NCBI GenBank assembly: GCA_963764685.1
Contig: CAVXTT010000012.1
Location: 1 to 64,000, forward strand
DNA from: CAVXTT01 sp963764685
Lineage (GTDB): Bacteria; Bacteroidota; Ignavibacteria; Ignavibacteriales; Ignavibacteriaceae
Direction: 5' to 3'
Length of the DNA stretch: 64,000 nucleotides
The notes below the pieces were generated by a model that worked only from the letters and a program-made list of their open reading frames with translations, did not search any database and was not told where the DNA came from. Shown here one piece after another: positions 46,142 through 55,753 of the stretch (positions are counted from its first letter, which is position 1; the number at the start of each line of letters is the position of its first letter). Position numbers and translations under genes: made by a program.

Positions 46142-47797
46142 TCAGAAGACGGCGGTCTCCTCATAAATACCGAACACCTCTTTCATTTCTCCTATCATTT
46201 CTCCAAGAGTGACATAGTTTTGAGCAGCTTTAATAAGCACAGGCATTATATTGGTGTCATTCATTGCCGCTTCCCTGATCTCATTCAATGAAGCTTTAAC
46301 AGTGGATTCACTTCTGTGCTGCTTTAACTCATTAATTCTTTTAATTTGTTTTTTTTCAACCTCTGGAGAAACAGTAAGAATAGGAATATCAATTTTATTG
46401 TCACCTTCTATGAATTCATTAACCCCGACAATAAATTTTTCTTTCCGTTCAACTTCTTTCTGATATCTATAAGCCGCATCTGCTATTTCTTTCTGAAAAT
46501 AACCAGCTTCTATAGCAGGAATAACACCTCCAAAGGCATCAATCTGATTGAATATTTCGTTTGCTTCCTTTTCCATTTTATCGGTCAGGGATTCGACGAA
46601 AAAGCTGCCGCCCAATGGATCAACTGTATTAATTACCCCTGTCTCGTAAGCAATCAATTGTTGAGTCCGTAAAGCTATCTTCACAGCTTTTTCACTCGGA
46701 AGAGCTAAAGTCTCATCCATCGAATTGGTATGCAGAGATTGAGTCCCGCCAAGTACCGCAGCTAAAGCCTGAAATGCAGTTCTGACAATATTATTTTCCG
46801 GCTGCTGTGCAGTAAGCGTGCATCCTGCAGTTTGTGTGTGAAAACGGAGCCACCAGGATCTTGCGTTTTTTGCACCATACTTTTCTTTCATTCTTCTCGC
46901 ATAAATCCTTCTTGCTGCACGGTATTTAGCGATCTCTTCAAAGAAATCAAGGTGTGAATTAAAAAAGAAAGAAATCCTTGGAGCAAACTGGTCAACTTCC
47001 AGGCCTCTGTCAATACAAGCTTCTATGTATGCAAACCCGTCTGCGAGAGTATAAGCAAGTTCCTGAACGGCTGTAGACCCTGCTTCACGAATATGGTAGC
47101 CGCTCACGGATACGGGGTTCCATTGTGGGACCTCTTTTGCACAGTATTCAATCATATCCACAATAATTCTCATTGATGGATGAGGTGGAAATATATATTC
47201 TTTCTGAGCGATATATTCTTTTAGAATGTCATTCTGAAGTGTCCCTCTTAGTTTACTAAAATCAACTCCTTGTTTAGCAGCCACTGCGAGATAAAAGGCG
47301 AATACCATAGCAGCGGGAGAGTTAATTGTCATCGATGTTGATACTTTATCCAACGGTATTTTATCGAACAGGATCTCCATATCCTGGAGTGAAGAGACTG
47401 AAACACCGCATATCCCTACTTCCCCTTCACTTAAAGGAGCATCAGCATCCCATCCCATCAATGTGGGAAGATCAAAAGCAACCGATAATCCTGTCTGCCC
47501 GTGATTTAATAAATAATGAAATCTTTGGTTGGTATCTTCGGGAGAGCCGAAACCAGCAAATTGCCTCATTGTCCATACTCTACCTCTGTAACCGTTTGGA
47601 TGAATCCCCCTGGTATAAGGATATTCACCCGGGAAACCAATATCACTTAAATAATTAATATTCTCAATATCATCGGGTCCATAGAGCACATTTATATTCT
47701 CTCCGCTCACGGTGGTGAATTTCATTCCGGAGTTCGGAATTCTTGATACTTTCTCATCATATTCCTTTTTTAACTTAATATAATCTTTGTTTACCAT
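46142..47797 (-). CDS. Methylmalonyl-CoA mutase large subunit, catalytic domain (no B12 domain)
   Basis: A 551-aa acyl-CoA mutase barrel: EYPYTRGIHPNGYRGRVWTM, GQTGLSVAFDLPTLMGWDAD, MTINSPAAMVFAFYLAVA, YHIREAGSTAVQELAYTLAD and SLHTNSMDETLALPSEKAV are family signatures. The cobalamin-binding domain is not in this chain, so it needs a separate B12 subunit, which is not in the window. The reaction, methylmalonyl-CoA to succinyl-CoA, fits a propionate pathway together with an acyl-CoA carboxylase at 0.2-2.2 kb. It starts 18 nt after mutL. Confidence 0.93.
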   Translation of the reverse strand: MVNKDYIKLKKEYDEKVSRIPNSGMKFTTVSGENINVLYGPDDIENINYLSDIGFPGEYPYTRGIHPNGYRGRVWTMRQFAGFGSPEDTNQRFHYLLNHGQTGLSVAFDLPTLMGWDADAPLSEGEVGICGVSVSSLQDMEILFDKIPLDKVSTSMTINSPAAMVFAFYLAVAAKQGVDFSKLRGTLQNDILKEYIAQKEYIFPPHPSMRIIVDMIEYCAKEVPQWNPVSVSGYHIREAGSTAVQELAYTLADGFAYIEACIDRGLEVDQFAPRISFFFNSHLDFFEEIAKYRAARRIYARRMKEKYGAKNARSWWLRFHTQTAGCTLTAQQPENNIVRTAFQALAAVLGGTQSLHTNSMDETLALPSEKAVKIALRTQQLIAYETGVINTVDPLGGSFFVESLTDKMEKEANEIFNQIDAFGGVIPAIEAGYFQKEIADAAYRYQKEVERKEKFIVGVNEFIEGDNKIDIPILTVSPEVEKKQIKRINELKQHRSESTVKASLNEIREAAMNDTNIMPVLIKAAQNYVTLGEMIGEMKEVFGIYEETAVF

Positions 47798-47815
47798 GCC
47801 ATTCCTTTTTGTAAA

Positions 47816-49660
47816 TTATATTCTGCCGAATTTTTTATCAAGTTCATCGATCGATATTTTTATTATAATCGGACGCCCGTGAGGACAAACATAAGGCATT
47901 GATGTTGCAAAAAGCTGATCAATAAGGAGCCGCATTTCTTTGTCAGTCAGATTGTCTCCTGCCTTAATTGCGGCTTTACAGGAGTAAGATTTTGCCAGAT
48001 TGTCCTTCTGCTCAAGTTTTTTTTCTCTCTGATTTTCAATATACTCTTTTAGAATCTCAATTAAAACCTTCTCTTCTGTGCCGCTTTTAATATCATCCGG
48101 TACTCCCTCAATTACAATTGTATTCCGGCTGAAGAATTTAAGCTCAAATCCCAACTTCATCATAAATGGCTTAACTTCCTTTAATACAGCATAGGTACCG
48201 GGGTCTAAATCAAGAGTCCTGGGGAACAACAACTGCTGGCTGAAAGGAAGATCAGCATCAAATCTGGTAAGAGCTTTTTCGTAAAGGACCCTCTCGTGCG
48301 CAACATGCTGATCAATAATCATCAGTCCAGACCGGATCTGTGATAAAATATATTTCCTATGCAATTGAATAATAAAAGGGGAAGTTTCTTCAGGAACTCT
48401 TAAAGTGTGTGCCACTTCATCGGGACCGTTCTCAAATTTATTTGCAGTCAATCTTTCAAACGGATCAGATATGGGGTCGTTTTCATTTTGTATGAGATTT
48501 TCGGGTATTGCGCTGAAGATCATATCGACTTCTTTATCTGTAAACATTGTTCTTGCTGAAAGTGGTCTTGTATTAAAAGAAGGTCTATCCGAAAAATCAT
48601 TCTCTCCGGATTTAAAATTGATAAGCTTCAATCTTTCAGGATTTTTATCATCATAAACTGCAGAAGGGATCAAATCGTGAGTACCAAGACTTTTCCTGAC
48701 AACAGACAAGATAAAATTATAAATATCCCTATCATCTTCGAATCTGACCTCTAACTTTGAGGGGTGTATATTCACATCTATTCTTTTTTGATCCAATTGG
48801 ACAAATAGGATGAAGAAAGGATAATCTCCTTTATCAAGCATATTTTCAAACGCAGTAAACACAGCGTGATTTATCTGTTTACTTATAACATATCTGTTAT
48901 TCAGGAATAAATACTGCTCTCCCTTATTTTTTTTAAGGACAGCAGGTTTACCAACATATCCATTGACTGTAATAAAATCAGTAATTTCGTTTACAGGTAT
49001 CATTACATCCATTATGTTCTCGTCAAAAACCTGCTTAACCCTCTCCTCAAGATTGCCCCCGGCATAGTTAAATATTAGATCATCATCATTATAAAATCGA
49101 AATGTAATTGCCGGATGACTTAAAGCAATCTTATTAAAAGTATCAACTATATGTTTTAATTCAGTAGCGTCAGTTTTTAAAAAATTTCTTCTGGCCGGGG
49201 TATTATAAAATAAATTTTTTACGCTGACGGATGTCCCTTTGGGGAATGATCCTTTGTGGGTAACTACGGTAGAAGTTTCTTCAAGCTTGACAAGAGTACC
49301 GATTTCTTCTGCCCTGGTTTCTGTCTTTATCTCCAATTGACTGACTGAAGCAATTGCACTTAAAGCTTCTCCCCTGAATCCCAGGGTAGAAATACTTTCA
49401 AGATCTTCATAATCATATATTTTACTGGTGGCATGTTTCTGCATACAAAGTGTAGCATCTTCCTCACTCATTCCCTCACCATCATCCGCCACCTGAATAA
49501 GATTTTTACCGGCACGTCTTATAATCAGTTCAATAGTTGAAGCTTTAGCATCAATTGAATTTTCGAGAAGTTCTTTTACCACAGATTCCGGTCTGTGCAC
49601 AACTTCTCCGGCTGCAATTTTACTTGATATGTTTTCCGGAAGAATTTTAATCTTTGCCAT
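47816..49660 (-). CDS. mutL: DNA mismatch repair protein MutL
   Basis: A 614-aa MutL. The GHKL ATPase half has VVKELLENSIDAKASTIEL, VADDGEGMSEEDATLC, STLGFRGEALSAIASV and KGTSVSVKNLFYNTPARRNF. The C-terminal dimer half carries DQHVAHERVLYE, close to the DQHA(x)2E(x)4E metal site of nuclease-active MutL, and CPHGRPIIIKIS near the end. So it is probably an endonucleolytic type, unlike E. coli MutL. No mutS sensu stricto is present; MutS2 lies elsewhere in the window. It overlaps folA by 14 nt. Confidence 0.96.
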   Translation of the reverse strand: MAKIKILPENISSKIAAGEVVHRPESVVKELLENSIDAKASTIELIIRRAGKNLIQVADDGEGMSEEDATLCMQKHATSKIYDYEDLESISTLGFRGEALSAIASVSQLEIKTETRAEEIGTLVKLEETSTVVTHKGSFPKGTSVSVKNLFYNTPARRNFLKTDATELKHIVDTFNKIALSHPAITFRFYNDDDLIFNYAGGNLEERVKQVFDENIMDVMIPVNEITDFITVNGYVGKPAVLKKNKGEQYLFLNNRYVISKQINHAVFTAFENMLDKGDYPFFILFVQLDQKRIDVNIHPSKLEVRFEDDRDIYNFILSVVRKSLGTHDLIPSAVYDDKNPERLKLINFKSGENDFSDRPSFNTRPLSARTMFTDKEVDMIFSAIPENLIQNENDPISDPFERLTANKFENGPDEVAHTLRVPEETSPFIIQLHRKYILSQIRSGLMIIDQHVAHERVLYEKALTRFDADLPFSQQLLFPRTLDLDPGTYAVLKEVKPFMMKLGFELKFFSRNTIVIEGVPDDIKSGTEEKVLIEILKEYIENQREKKLEQKDNLAKSYSCKAAIKAGDNLTDKEMRLLIDQLFATSMPYVCPHGRPIIIKISIDELDKKFGRI

Positions 49661-50147
49661 AGTTTTCGGTCTTCCTTACATAATAATAAATAATAAATTC
49701 ACTTCTGTCATCCTTTCGTAAAGCCTGCCAGATTTCTTCATTAATTTCAGGGAAGAAAACATCGCCATCTGCCTTAAATTTCATCCAGGATATAATCATT
49801 TCATCTACGGTGTTAATAGCTTCCTTGAAAACGTAACCCCCTCCAATAACAAAAATCTTTTCGTATCCTTTTCCAAGGCAATAATCGTACGCAGTCTTCA
49901 GTGAAGAAAGGACAACAACACCTTCTTTTTGTAAACTAAGTTCCTTTTCCTTTGAAAGTACTATATTTAATCTGCCCTTTAGGGCTTTTCCAAGGGATTC
50001 AAAGGTCTTTCTCCCCATAATTACAGGAAAACCAAGTGTTGTATTTTTAAAATGTTGAAACTCTTCCTTTGAATGCCATGGCATTTCTCCCGTAGTCCGT
50101 CCAATAACGTTATTCTGCGCGACAGCCGCAATAATAATTATTCTCAA
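49647..50147 (-). CDS. folA: Dihydrofolate reductase
   Basis: A 166-aa enzyme. Motifs are IIIIAAVAQNNVIGRTTGEM, the substrate-loop PWHSKEEFQHFKNTTLG with the acidic active-site Glu region, GFPVIMGRKTFESLGKALKG and the NADPH site IFVIGGGYVFKEAI. It regenerates tetrahydrofolate oxidised by ThyA, with which it shares a 4-nt overlap. Length and residues are normal. Confidence 0.95.
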   Translation of the reverse strand: MRIIIIAAVAQNNVIGRTTGEMPWHSKEEFQHFKNTTLGFPVIMGRKTFESLGKALKGRLNIVLSKEKELSLQKEGVVVLSSLKTAYDYCLGKGYEKIFVIGGGYVFKEAINTVDEMIISWMKFKADGDVFFPEINEEIWQALRKDDRSEFIIYYYVRKTENYGKD

Positions 50148-50983
50148 ACGGCAACCTCAAACCGTATTTTATCCGCAGGATAATAATCAAATAATTCGAA
50201 ATCCTCAAAGGTAAGATCATCAATGGGTTTTTTGGCAATTTTAAGTTTAGGTAACTGACCAGGGACTCTTTTTAACTGTTCCTTTAGACCCTCAGTATGG
50301 TCATATTTTTCAAAAGGTGTACCTTTATCTGCCACATAAATATGAGCATCGATAATAGTATGTGCAAAAAATCCTGGTTCTAAATTAACTTCACCGGCAA
50401 TGATTTGAGTCAGTAATGAATATGCAGCAAGATTGAATGGTATACCTAATGCGATATCACCGGAACGCTGTGTTAAATGACAGTTTAACTTTCCTCCTGT
50501 TACATTGAAAGCAAAAGTATAGTGGCAAGGCGGAAGCTTGCTTGATGTTGCATTACCGGGTTCCCAGGCAGTAACGACCAGGCGTCTGCTGTATGGATTT
50601 CTTTTCAGTTCATCAATGATATATTTAATCTGGTCTACTTCCCTTACCACCCACCTGCCCTCTTCATCTTTCTGAGCACTTGGAAATTTTCTCCAGTAAT
50701 AGCCATATGCAGTATCCAGGTTTCCATCTGAATCAGCCCATGCATTCCATATTTTTGTTTTTTCTCTCAGATTCCTTATGTGGTTCTCACCGGATAAATA
50801 CCAAAGCACTTCGTGCAGTAATGATTTCCATTCCATCTTTTTTGTGGTAAGAAGCGGGAATCCAAGTGATAAATCAACACGGTAAAAAGCTGCAAAATAA
50901 GATAACGTGTCCACTCCTGTTCGAGTTGGTTTTCTAATTCCTTCCTTTAATACCAGATCAACGAGATCAAGATACTGCCGCAT
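50144..50983 (-). CDS. thyA: Thymidylate synthase
   Basis: A 279-aa ThyA that methylates dUMP with methylene-tetrahydrofolate. RTGVDTLSYFAAFYRVDLSL and GFPLLTTKKMEWKSLLHEVL form the N-terminal half. The nucleophile is Cys in KLPPCHYTFAFNV (about residue 150). LTQRSGDIALGIPFNLAAYS and the terminal IRFEVAV complete the family pattern. It is 15 residues longer than E. coli ThyA, with an insertion near KDEEGRWVVREVDQIKYII. It appears to be the first gene of the run to 43166. Confidence 0.96.
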   Translation of the reverse strand: MRQYLDLVDLVLKEGIRKPTRTGVDTLSYFAAFYRVDLSLGFPLLTTKKMEWKSLLHEVLWYLSGENHIRNLREKTKIWNAWADSDGNLDTAYGYYWRKFPSAQKDEEGRWVVREVDQIKYIIDELKRNPYSRRLVVTAWEPGNATSSKLPPCHYTFAFNVTGGKLNCHLTQRSGDIALGIPFNLAAYSLLTQIIAGEVNLEPGFFAHTIIDAHIYVADKGTPFEKYDHTEGLKEQLKRVPGQLPKLKIAKKPIDDLTFEDFELFDYYPADKIRFEVAV

Positions 50984-51048
50984 AGAAGACTATCCTGTTA
51001 ATTTTTATATAGAATTGTTTTTTAAATTTAATAAAATTGGGTTAACTA

Positions 51049-52189
51049 TTAAACCTCTTGATTTATATCTGCAATTATTTCTTCACAAGCGAGTTTAATT
51101 CCTGTTTCAAAATTTAGAATGGACTCTTCTTTAGAGCGGAAATACTTAATTAGTTCAATAATTCGGGTATTCGCCCAATTTGTTTCATCACCAAAAAACT
51201 TTCCGCATATAATATATTTTTTTGCGCTTTCGTATTTAGCCAAAACAATTCCGGGAGATTTTCCATAAAAACTTTGACTATCAAAATTTCCTTCACCTGT
51301 TATAAGATAATCAACAGGTTCTTCAATTTTATCCAGGTTCAGATCTTTTTCAATAAACGCCTTTGAGGTTTTAAACTCTGCTCCTAAAAAGATCCTAAGA
51401 CCCGCAGCCAGGCCTCCTCCTGCCCCCGGAAGATGCCCGGTATTATTATATATTTCCTGCTCTTTTATTAAATTGAGAATATGCTTGAAACCAAGCTCCA
51501 GAATTGCAATATCCGAATTGTTTGCTCCTTTTTGTACTGGCAAATAACGCTGCCGTGCCTTTCTTCCCCATCAGGGGAGTGTTTACATCTGTCAGTGCCC
51601 GAATTTTGAATGATAACGATGGCTTATGCCAAATAATCCTTGCGGCTTTATTAAATTCAGACGGTAGAGTATTTAATTGCTGCCCTGACGAATCAATTAA
51701 TTCCAAGCCGAATTTATCACATACACCTAATCCTAAATCATTGGTTGCAGTACCCCCAATACCGATGGTAACAATAGAAATGTCTATTTTACCCTGCTTA
51801 ACCTCTGAGTCAATTTTTATCAGAAGCTCTCCCAAAGGTGCAGTGTTAATCTTTAACGGGTTTCTGTCTGAAGGAGGAATTAATTTTAATCCAACTACAT
51901 CTGCCGATTCAATAAAAAGCTCTTTACCAATTATAAGAACCGGAACATCCTTGGGCAGATTATTATAAGAATTTACTGAATAAATCTTTGGTTCGAATTT
52001 TTTATTACTATATCTGATGCATTCGAGAAAACCATCTCCTCCGTCAGAAAGCGGTTTTTCTATAATCTCAAATCCATTTAACTCTGATCTGAGATTAGTA
52101 GAAATTAATTTGGTCGTAGTTACGGAGTCACTGCATTCTTTAAACGAATTGGGAGCAATAAGAATTTTAGTTTTATTCACGGATGTCAA
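51049..52189 (-). CDS. Glycerate kinase (GlxK/GarK type), one frameshift
   Basis: A glycerate 2-kinase of about 379 aa in two frames. The first (52189-51446) has KILIAPNSFKECSDSVTTTK, PLSDGGDGFLECIRYS, GIGGTATNDLGLGVCDKFG and ALTDVNTPLMGKKGTAALFA. The second (51543-51049) continues with VQKGANNSDIAILELGFKHI, GAGGGLAAGLRIFLGAEFKT, DYLITGEGNFDSQSFYGKSP. Joining near 51535 gives ...GTAALFA then VQKGAN. It lies in the middle of envelope genes and overlaps the heptosyltransferase-like stop by 17 nt. The frame break is best read as an indel. Confidence 0.9.
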
Positions 52190-53183
52190 GAAATTTAATG
52201 ATTTCCATATACACCTTTTCCGGACTTATACCCCCCTCTCCTGATAAAGTGCATAGTTTAGGATCTCCGGGACAATTTTTCCTGCAATAATCATCGGCAG
52301 GTAGAATAATCACATTCTTATTCCCGCGGGGTCCCCAAAGATTAGGCGAACAGGCTGTTAATGGACAAAACAAAGAAATTGTAGAAACTTTTAATCCTGC
52401 ACAAATATGCATTGGCCCTGTGCTTGAAGAGACGAGCATATCCAGTGCAGCAAAATTAAGAATTGATTTTCTAAGTTGTTTTTCTTTATTGGGGAAAGAA
52501 AGTTCTAAATAATTTAGTTCCGGTGGAGGATTATAATCTGTAATTACAGGTTTTATTTCCTTTCGACCTAACAGCATTTCTATAAGTTTACAATAATCCG
52601 ATATATTCCAGTTTGGCGCTGAATTCCCGCTTGTTGTGTTAATTCCAATTAGAATCTTTCCTTCGGAAAGCTCAGTCTTAATATCTTTTACCTCATCAAT
52701 TTCCAATTCGGATAAATAAATTTCAGATGATATGTCAACCGCCTGAATATCTATTTTCCGCAGAAAGTCGAGACAGTAATCTGATTCGTGTCTAAGGGGA
52801 ATAAACTTATTTCTATAAACATTTTTTGTATTAACAATAAACTGAAAGAATTTATGACCAACACCTATTCTTTTTCTTAACCCTGTGAAGGTTAGTATTC
52901 TGTTTGTTCTTTTTGATGGGAGCAGCATCAGCGCAACATTAAATTTATACCTCCTGAGCTTTTTTATCATATTTAACTCGCTTTGAAAGGTGACGCGGTT
53001 ATCTGCAATTATAATTTCATCTACAAAAGGATTGTTCAGATAGATCTGATGCGTGTATTCTTTCAGCAGTAATCCAATAAAACTGTCAGGGAACCGGCGT
53101 TTAATTTCACGGGGTAATGGAGTTGAAAGGACTACATCCCCTATCCTGTCTGGTCGTGAAATAAGAATTCTTAATGGAGGCAT
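52173..53183 (-). CDS. Glycosyltransferase family 9 (heptosyltransferase-like)
   Basis: A 336-aa cytoplasmic GT-B enzyme. The N-terminus ILISRPDRIGDVVLSTPLPR is the GT9 mark, and the C-terminal half has VSSSTGPMHICAGLKVSTIS, LFCPLTACSPNLWGPRG and PGDPKLCTLS. GT9 enzymes add heptose or related sugars to lipopolysaccharide from ADP-activated donors. Four C-terminal cysteines (YCRKNCPG and KLCTL) are seen in some relatives. It is divergent from the glycosyltransferase gene at 53210; the starts are only 27 nt apart. Confidence 0.9.
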   Translation of the reverse strand: MPPLRILISRPDRIGDVVLSTPLPREIKRRFPDSFIGLLLKEYTHQIYLNNPFVDEIIIADNRVTFQSELNMIKKLRRYKFNVALMLLPSKRTNRILTFTGLRKRIGVGHKFFQFIVNTKNVYRNKFIPLRHESDYCLDFLRKIDIQAVDISSEIYLSELEIDEVKDIKTELSEGKILIGINTTSGNSAPNWNISDYCKLIEMLLGRKEIKPVITDYNPPPELNYLELSFPNKEKQLRKSILNFAALDMLVSSSTGPMHICAGLKVSTISLFCPLTACSPNLWGPRGNKNVIILPADDYCRKNCPGDPKLCTLSGEGGISPEKVYMEIIKFLDIRE

Positions 53184-53209
53184 ATTTATATTTTTTATTA
53201 GCTTTCAGT

Positions 53210-54343
53210 ATGGAAAAGACAATAATTATTCTCTCATCAGGGCATACACATAATGATGAAAGAATTTTCTGGAAATTCGGAAGAAGTCTGCAGCTCCAGG
53301 GAAACAAAATTATAATATCGACTTCTACCGAAGCTTTTAGAAATACCAAAGAAGGAATTATTATTGATTCCTTCGAGGGTAAAAATATGAAGAAAAAGGA
53401 AAAAGTAAATCAATTCCTTAATCTCTTAAAAAAGTATGCCCCTGATATTATAATATGTTCTGAGCCATTGACTATCCTGCCATCCGCCCGGTTCAGAAAG
53501 ACTGCCAATAAAAAGGTATTCATAATTTCTGATATAACTGAATGGTACCCCGAGAATTATACCTTAAAATTAAGCGGTCTCAAAAGGATAATCCAATATT
53601 TTATTCTCTGGTTATTCAATCTTTTTACAATCCAACTGGTTAATGGGATTATTATCGGCGAGGTCTTAAAAAAGAAAAGATACGATATTATAGCTCCGAC
53701 CAAGAAAAAAATAATCATAGGGTATTATCCCATTCTGAAGTTTTTTAAGTTTTCTCCTCCTTCATTTGACGGAAGTCGTTTAACACTTTGCTACGCAGGG
53801 CTATTAAAATTCGACAGAGGGTTACTTGCACTTCTGGATGTCTGTCGTAGCTTGAAACAGCGGCACCCTGAAATACAGCTTAAGCTTAAAATCGCCGGTA
53901 AATTTGGAAGCTTAATCGAACAAGCTGAATTCTTAAATAAAATAAAAAATATCCAGGATTACAATGTTGAGATCATTGAATGGACTGAATATCCAAATAT
54001 TTCAGATATTATTTCTGAAGCAGATATTTGTTTTGATTTACGTGTTCATAACTTTGTCTACGATAACTCCCTTCCGATCAAAGTATTTGAATATACGGCT
54101 GCAGGCAGACCATTCATTTTTACGGATATTAAACCTTTACGGGCAATAAAGGAGATAAATAAATTTGGTCATCTGGTTGAACCTCATAACTTACCAGCTA
54201 TTATTAACATTTTAGAATCATATATACAGGATCCTAAGCTTTTGGAGCAACACTCCAGAGAAGCAAGGAAGTGTGCAGAGGATTTTTTTAACTGGGAAGC
54301 TGAATCAATAAAGCTGATCGGATTCGTTCATTCTTTTACCTGA
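53210..54343 (+). CDS. Glycosyltransferase (GT4-like)
   Basis: A 377-aa GT-B enzyme. The start at 53210 (MEKTIIILSSGHTHNDERIF) is preferred to 53174, which overlaps the divergent gene. The donor half carries YAGLLKFDRGLLALLDVCRS, QLKLKIAGKFGSLIEQAEFL, DYNVEIIEWTEYPNISDIIS and the E-type motif VYDNSLPIKVFEYTAAGRPF. The acceptor and donor sugars cannot be told. A membrane-associated helix IQYFILWLFNLFTIQLVNGI lies at about residues 125-145. The last 39 nt overlap the convergent flippase gene. Confidence 0.85.
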   Translation: MEKTIIILSSGHTHNDERIFWKFGRSLQLQGNKIIISTSTEAFRNTKEGIIIDSFEGKNMKKKEKVNQFLNLLKKYAPDIIICSEPLTILPSARFRKTANKKVFIISDITEWYPENYTLKLSGLKRIIQYFILWLFNLFTIQLVNGIIIGEVLKKKRYDIIAPTKKKIIIGYYPILKFFKFSPPSFDGSRLTLCYAGLLKFDRGLLALLDVCRSLKQRHPEIQLKLKIAGKFGSLIEQAEFLNKIKNIQDYNVEIIEWTEYPNISDIISEADICFDLRVHNFVYDNSLPIKVFEYTAAGRPFIFTDIKPLRAIKEINKFGHLVEPHNLPAIINILESYIQDPKLLEQHSREARKCAEDFFNWEAESIKLIGFVHSFT

Positions 54344-55753
54344 TAATAATCCATCCGGCCTGATCTTAAGAACATAAATTACTACCCATAAATATATGGT
54401 GACAAACAGGATATCAGTGAAAAAGTTATTAATGAACTGACCTGCTGATGTAAATAGAATGATCAGTATAAGAACAGTTAAAATTTCTTTTAAGGGGTAT
54501 TTTATCCGGAAATGCTTAGAAGTTAAAATGAAAAGATAAACGGAAGCCATTGTGAATGAAATAAATGTCGCGAAGGCAGCACCGGTTAATCCCCAAAGAG
54601 GTATTAATAAAATATTCAAACCGAGATTTACTAGAAAAGCTAACCCGTCGGATACAATAAAATGATAAGTCTTATTAGAAACAAATGGGTAAACCGAATA
54701 GAATGAGTTGATCCCATTTAGAAAATAGCCTCCCAGGATAAAAGGCAGAATTATTATACCACCCAGGTATATTTCATTAAATAGTTTATGATCTCCCAGA
54801 TTAATCTTGAAGAGATCATTAGTTAACAAAGCCACAGAAATAAAAATTACGCCTGCAGCTGAAATATATTTCAGTATAGTTTCACCTGACTGTGTCTCAT
54901 ATAGTTTATTGTAATATAACTTTAGTGAGTGAGGCGTCCAGGCTGTTCTGAAAGAGATCACAAACAGATTCATCAGAAGTGCAATTCTATAGGAGAAACT
55001 GTAAATCCCAACATCTGTTTTGCCTAAATAATAGTTGAGTATAAAACGGTCTGCAACATCCACCCCTACGGAAAAGAAACCGCCAATTATTAATGGTATT
55101 GTGAATAAATAAATTTCTTTCAAAAGGTATTTATCAAAGTTATATCTGATCATTTTCAACAGCCAGGGAGTAAGCATCAGGGTAACTGCCAGAGCTGAAA
55201 TCAATTGTGCAGCTATAATCCCAGTCACTCCCATTGACAGGTAATAGATCAGGTAAATATTTAACAAGAAATTGATTATTGCGCCTATTGCCGACACGAG
55301 CACGACCTTTGATGCATTCCCTTTTGTGACTAAATAATTAATAACCTGAGCCCCGGCAGTCTCAAAGAACATTGCCCCTGCTATCAGATTTACAAGTTTT
55401 TGATATTCTGAAGAATCAAATATTAATTCACTAATATCAGCTGAAAGCAAAATGATTAACAGAGATACTAACAAACCTATACCAATTGCTGTCCTGCCGA
55501 TTGTTGCAAGCACCGCCTTCTGCTGTTCTTCGTTAGCTTCTTTATGATAATAATTATTTAGCGCAGCCTGATATCCTCCCTGATATAGAACCATCGCAAG
55601 CGCGTAAAAGGACATTAACAGGGCATAATTACCAAACTCCTGAGGAGGGATATAATTTGAATACAGCGGGAGTAATAAAAAGCTTGCCGACCTTACAAAC
55701 AGATTTCCAAAAGTGTATAATGCAGTGGATTTTGTTAAACCGGCAGATTTCAT
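54305..55753 (-). CDS. Oligosaccharide flippase / polysaccharide biosynthesis protein (Wzx-like)
   Basis: A 482-aa membrane protein with about 14 hydrophobic segments. It begins KSTALYTFGNLFVRSASFLL with the following LPLYSNYIPPQEFGNYALLM, the pattern of MOP-superfamily O-antigen flippases. Charged loops GNASKVVLVSAIGA and LGKTDVGIYSFSYRIALLMN are typical. It probably flips a lipid-linked glycan across the inner membrane; the adjacent glycosyltransferases would build it. The ATG is 1 base from the stop of the upstream glycosyltransferase (TAATG-type overlap). Confidence 0.9.
   Translation of the reverse strand: MKSAGLTKSTALYTFGNLFVRSASFLLLPLYSNYIPPQEFGNYALLMSFYALAMVLYQGGYQAALNNYYHKEANEEQQKAVLATIGRTAIGIGLLVSLLIILLSADISELIFDSSEYQKLVNLIAGAMFFETAGAQVINYLVTKGNASKVVLVSAIGAIINFLLNIYLIYYLSMGVTGIIAAQLISALAVTLMLTPWLLKMIRYNFDKYLLKEIYLFTIPLIIGGFFSVGVDVADRFILNYYLGKTDVGIYSFSYRIALLMNLFVISFRTAWTPHSLKLYYNKLYETQSGETILKYISAAGVIFISVALLTNDLFKINLGDHKLFNEIYLGGIIILPFILGGYFLNGINSFYSVYPFVSNKTYHFIVSDGLAFLVNLGLNILLIPLWGLTGAAFATFISFTMASVYLFILTSKHFRIKYPLKEILTVLILIILFTSAGQFINNFFTDILFVTIYLWVVIYVLKIRPDGLLSGKRMNESDQLY

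Noticed and set aside
53174..53209. Upstream start for the glycosyltransferase
   Set aside because: It overlaps the divergent heptosyltransferase start, and the conserved protein begins at the Met at 53210.
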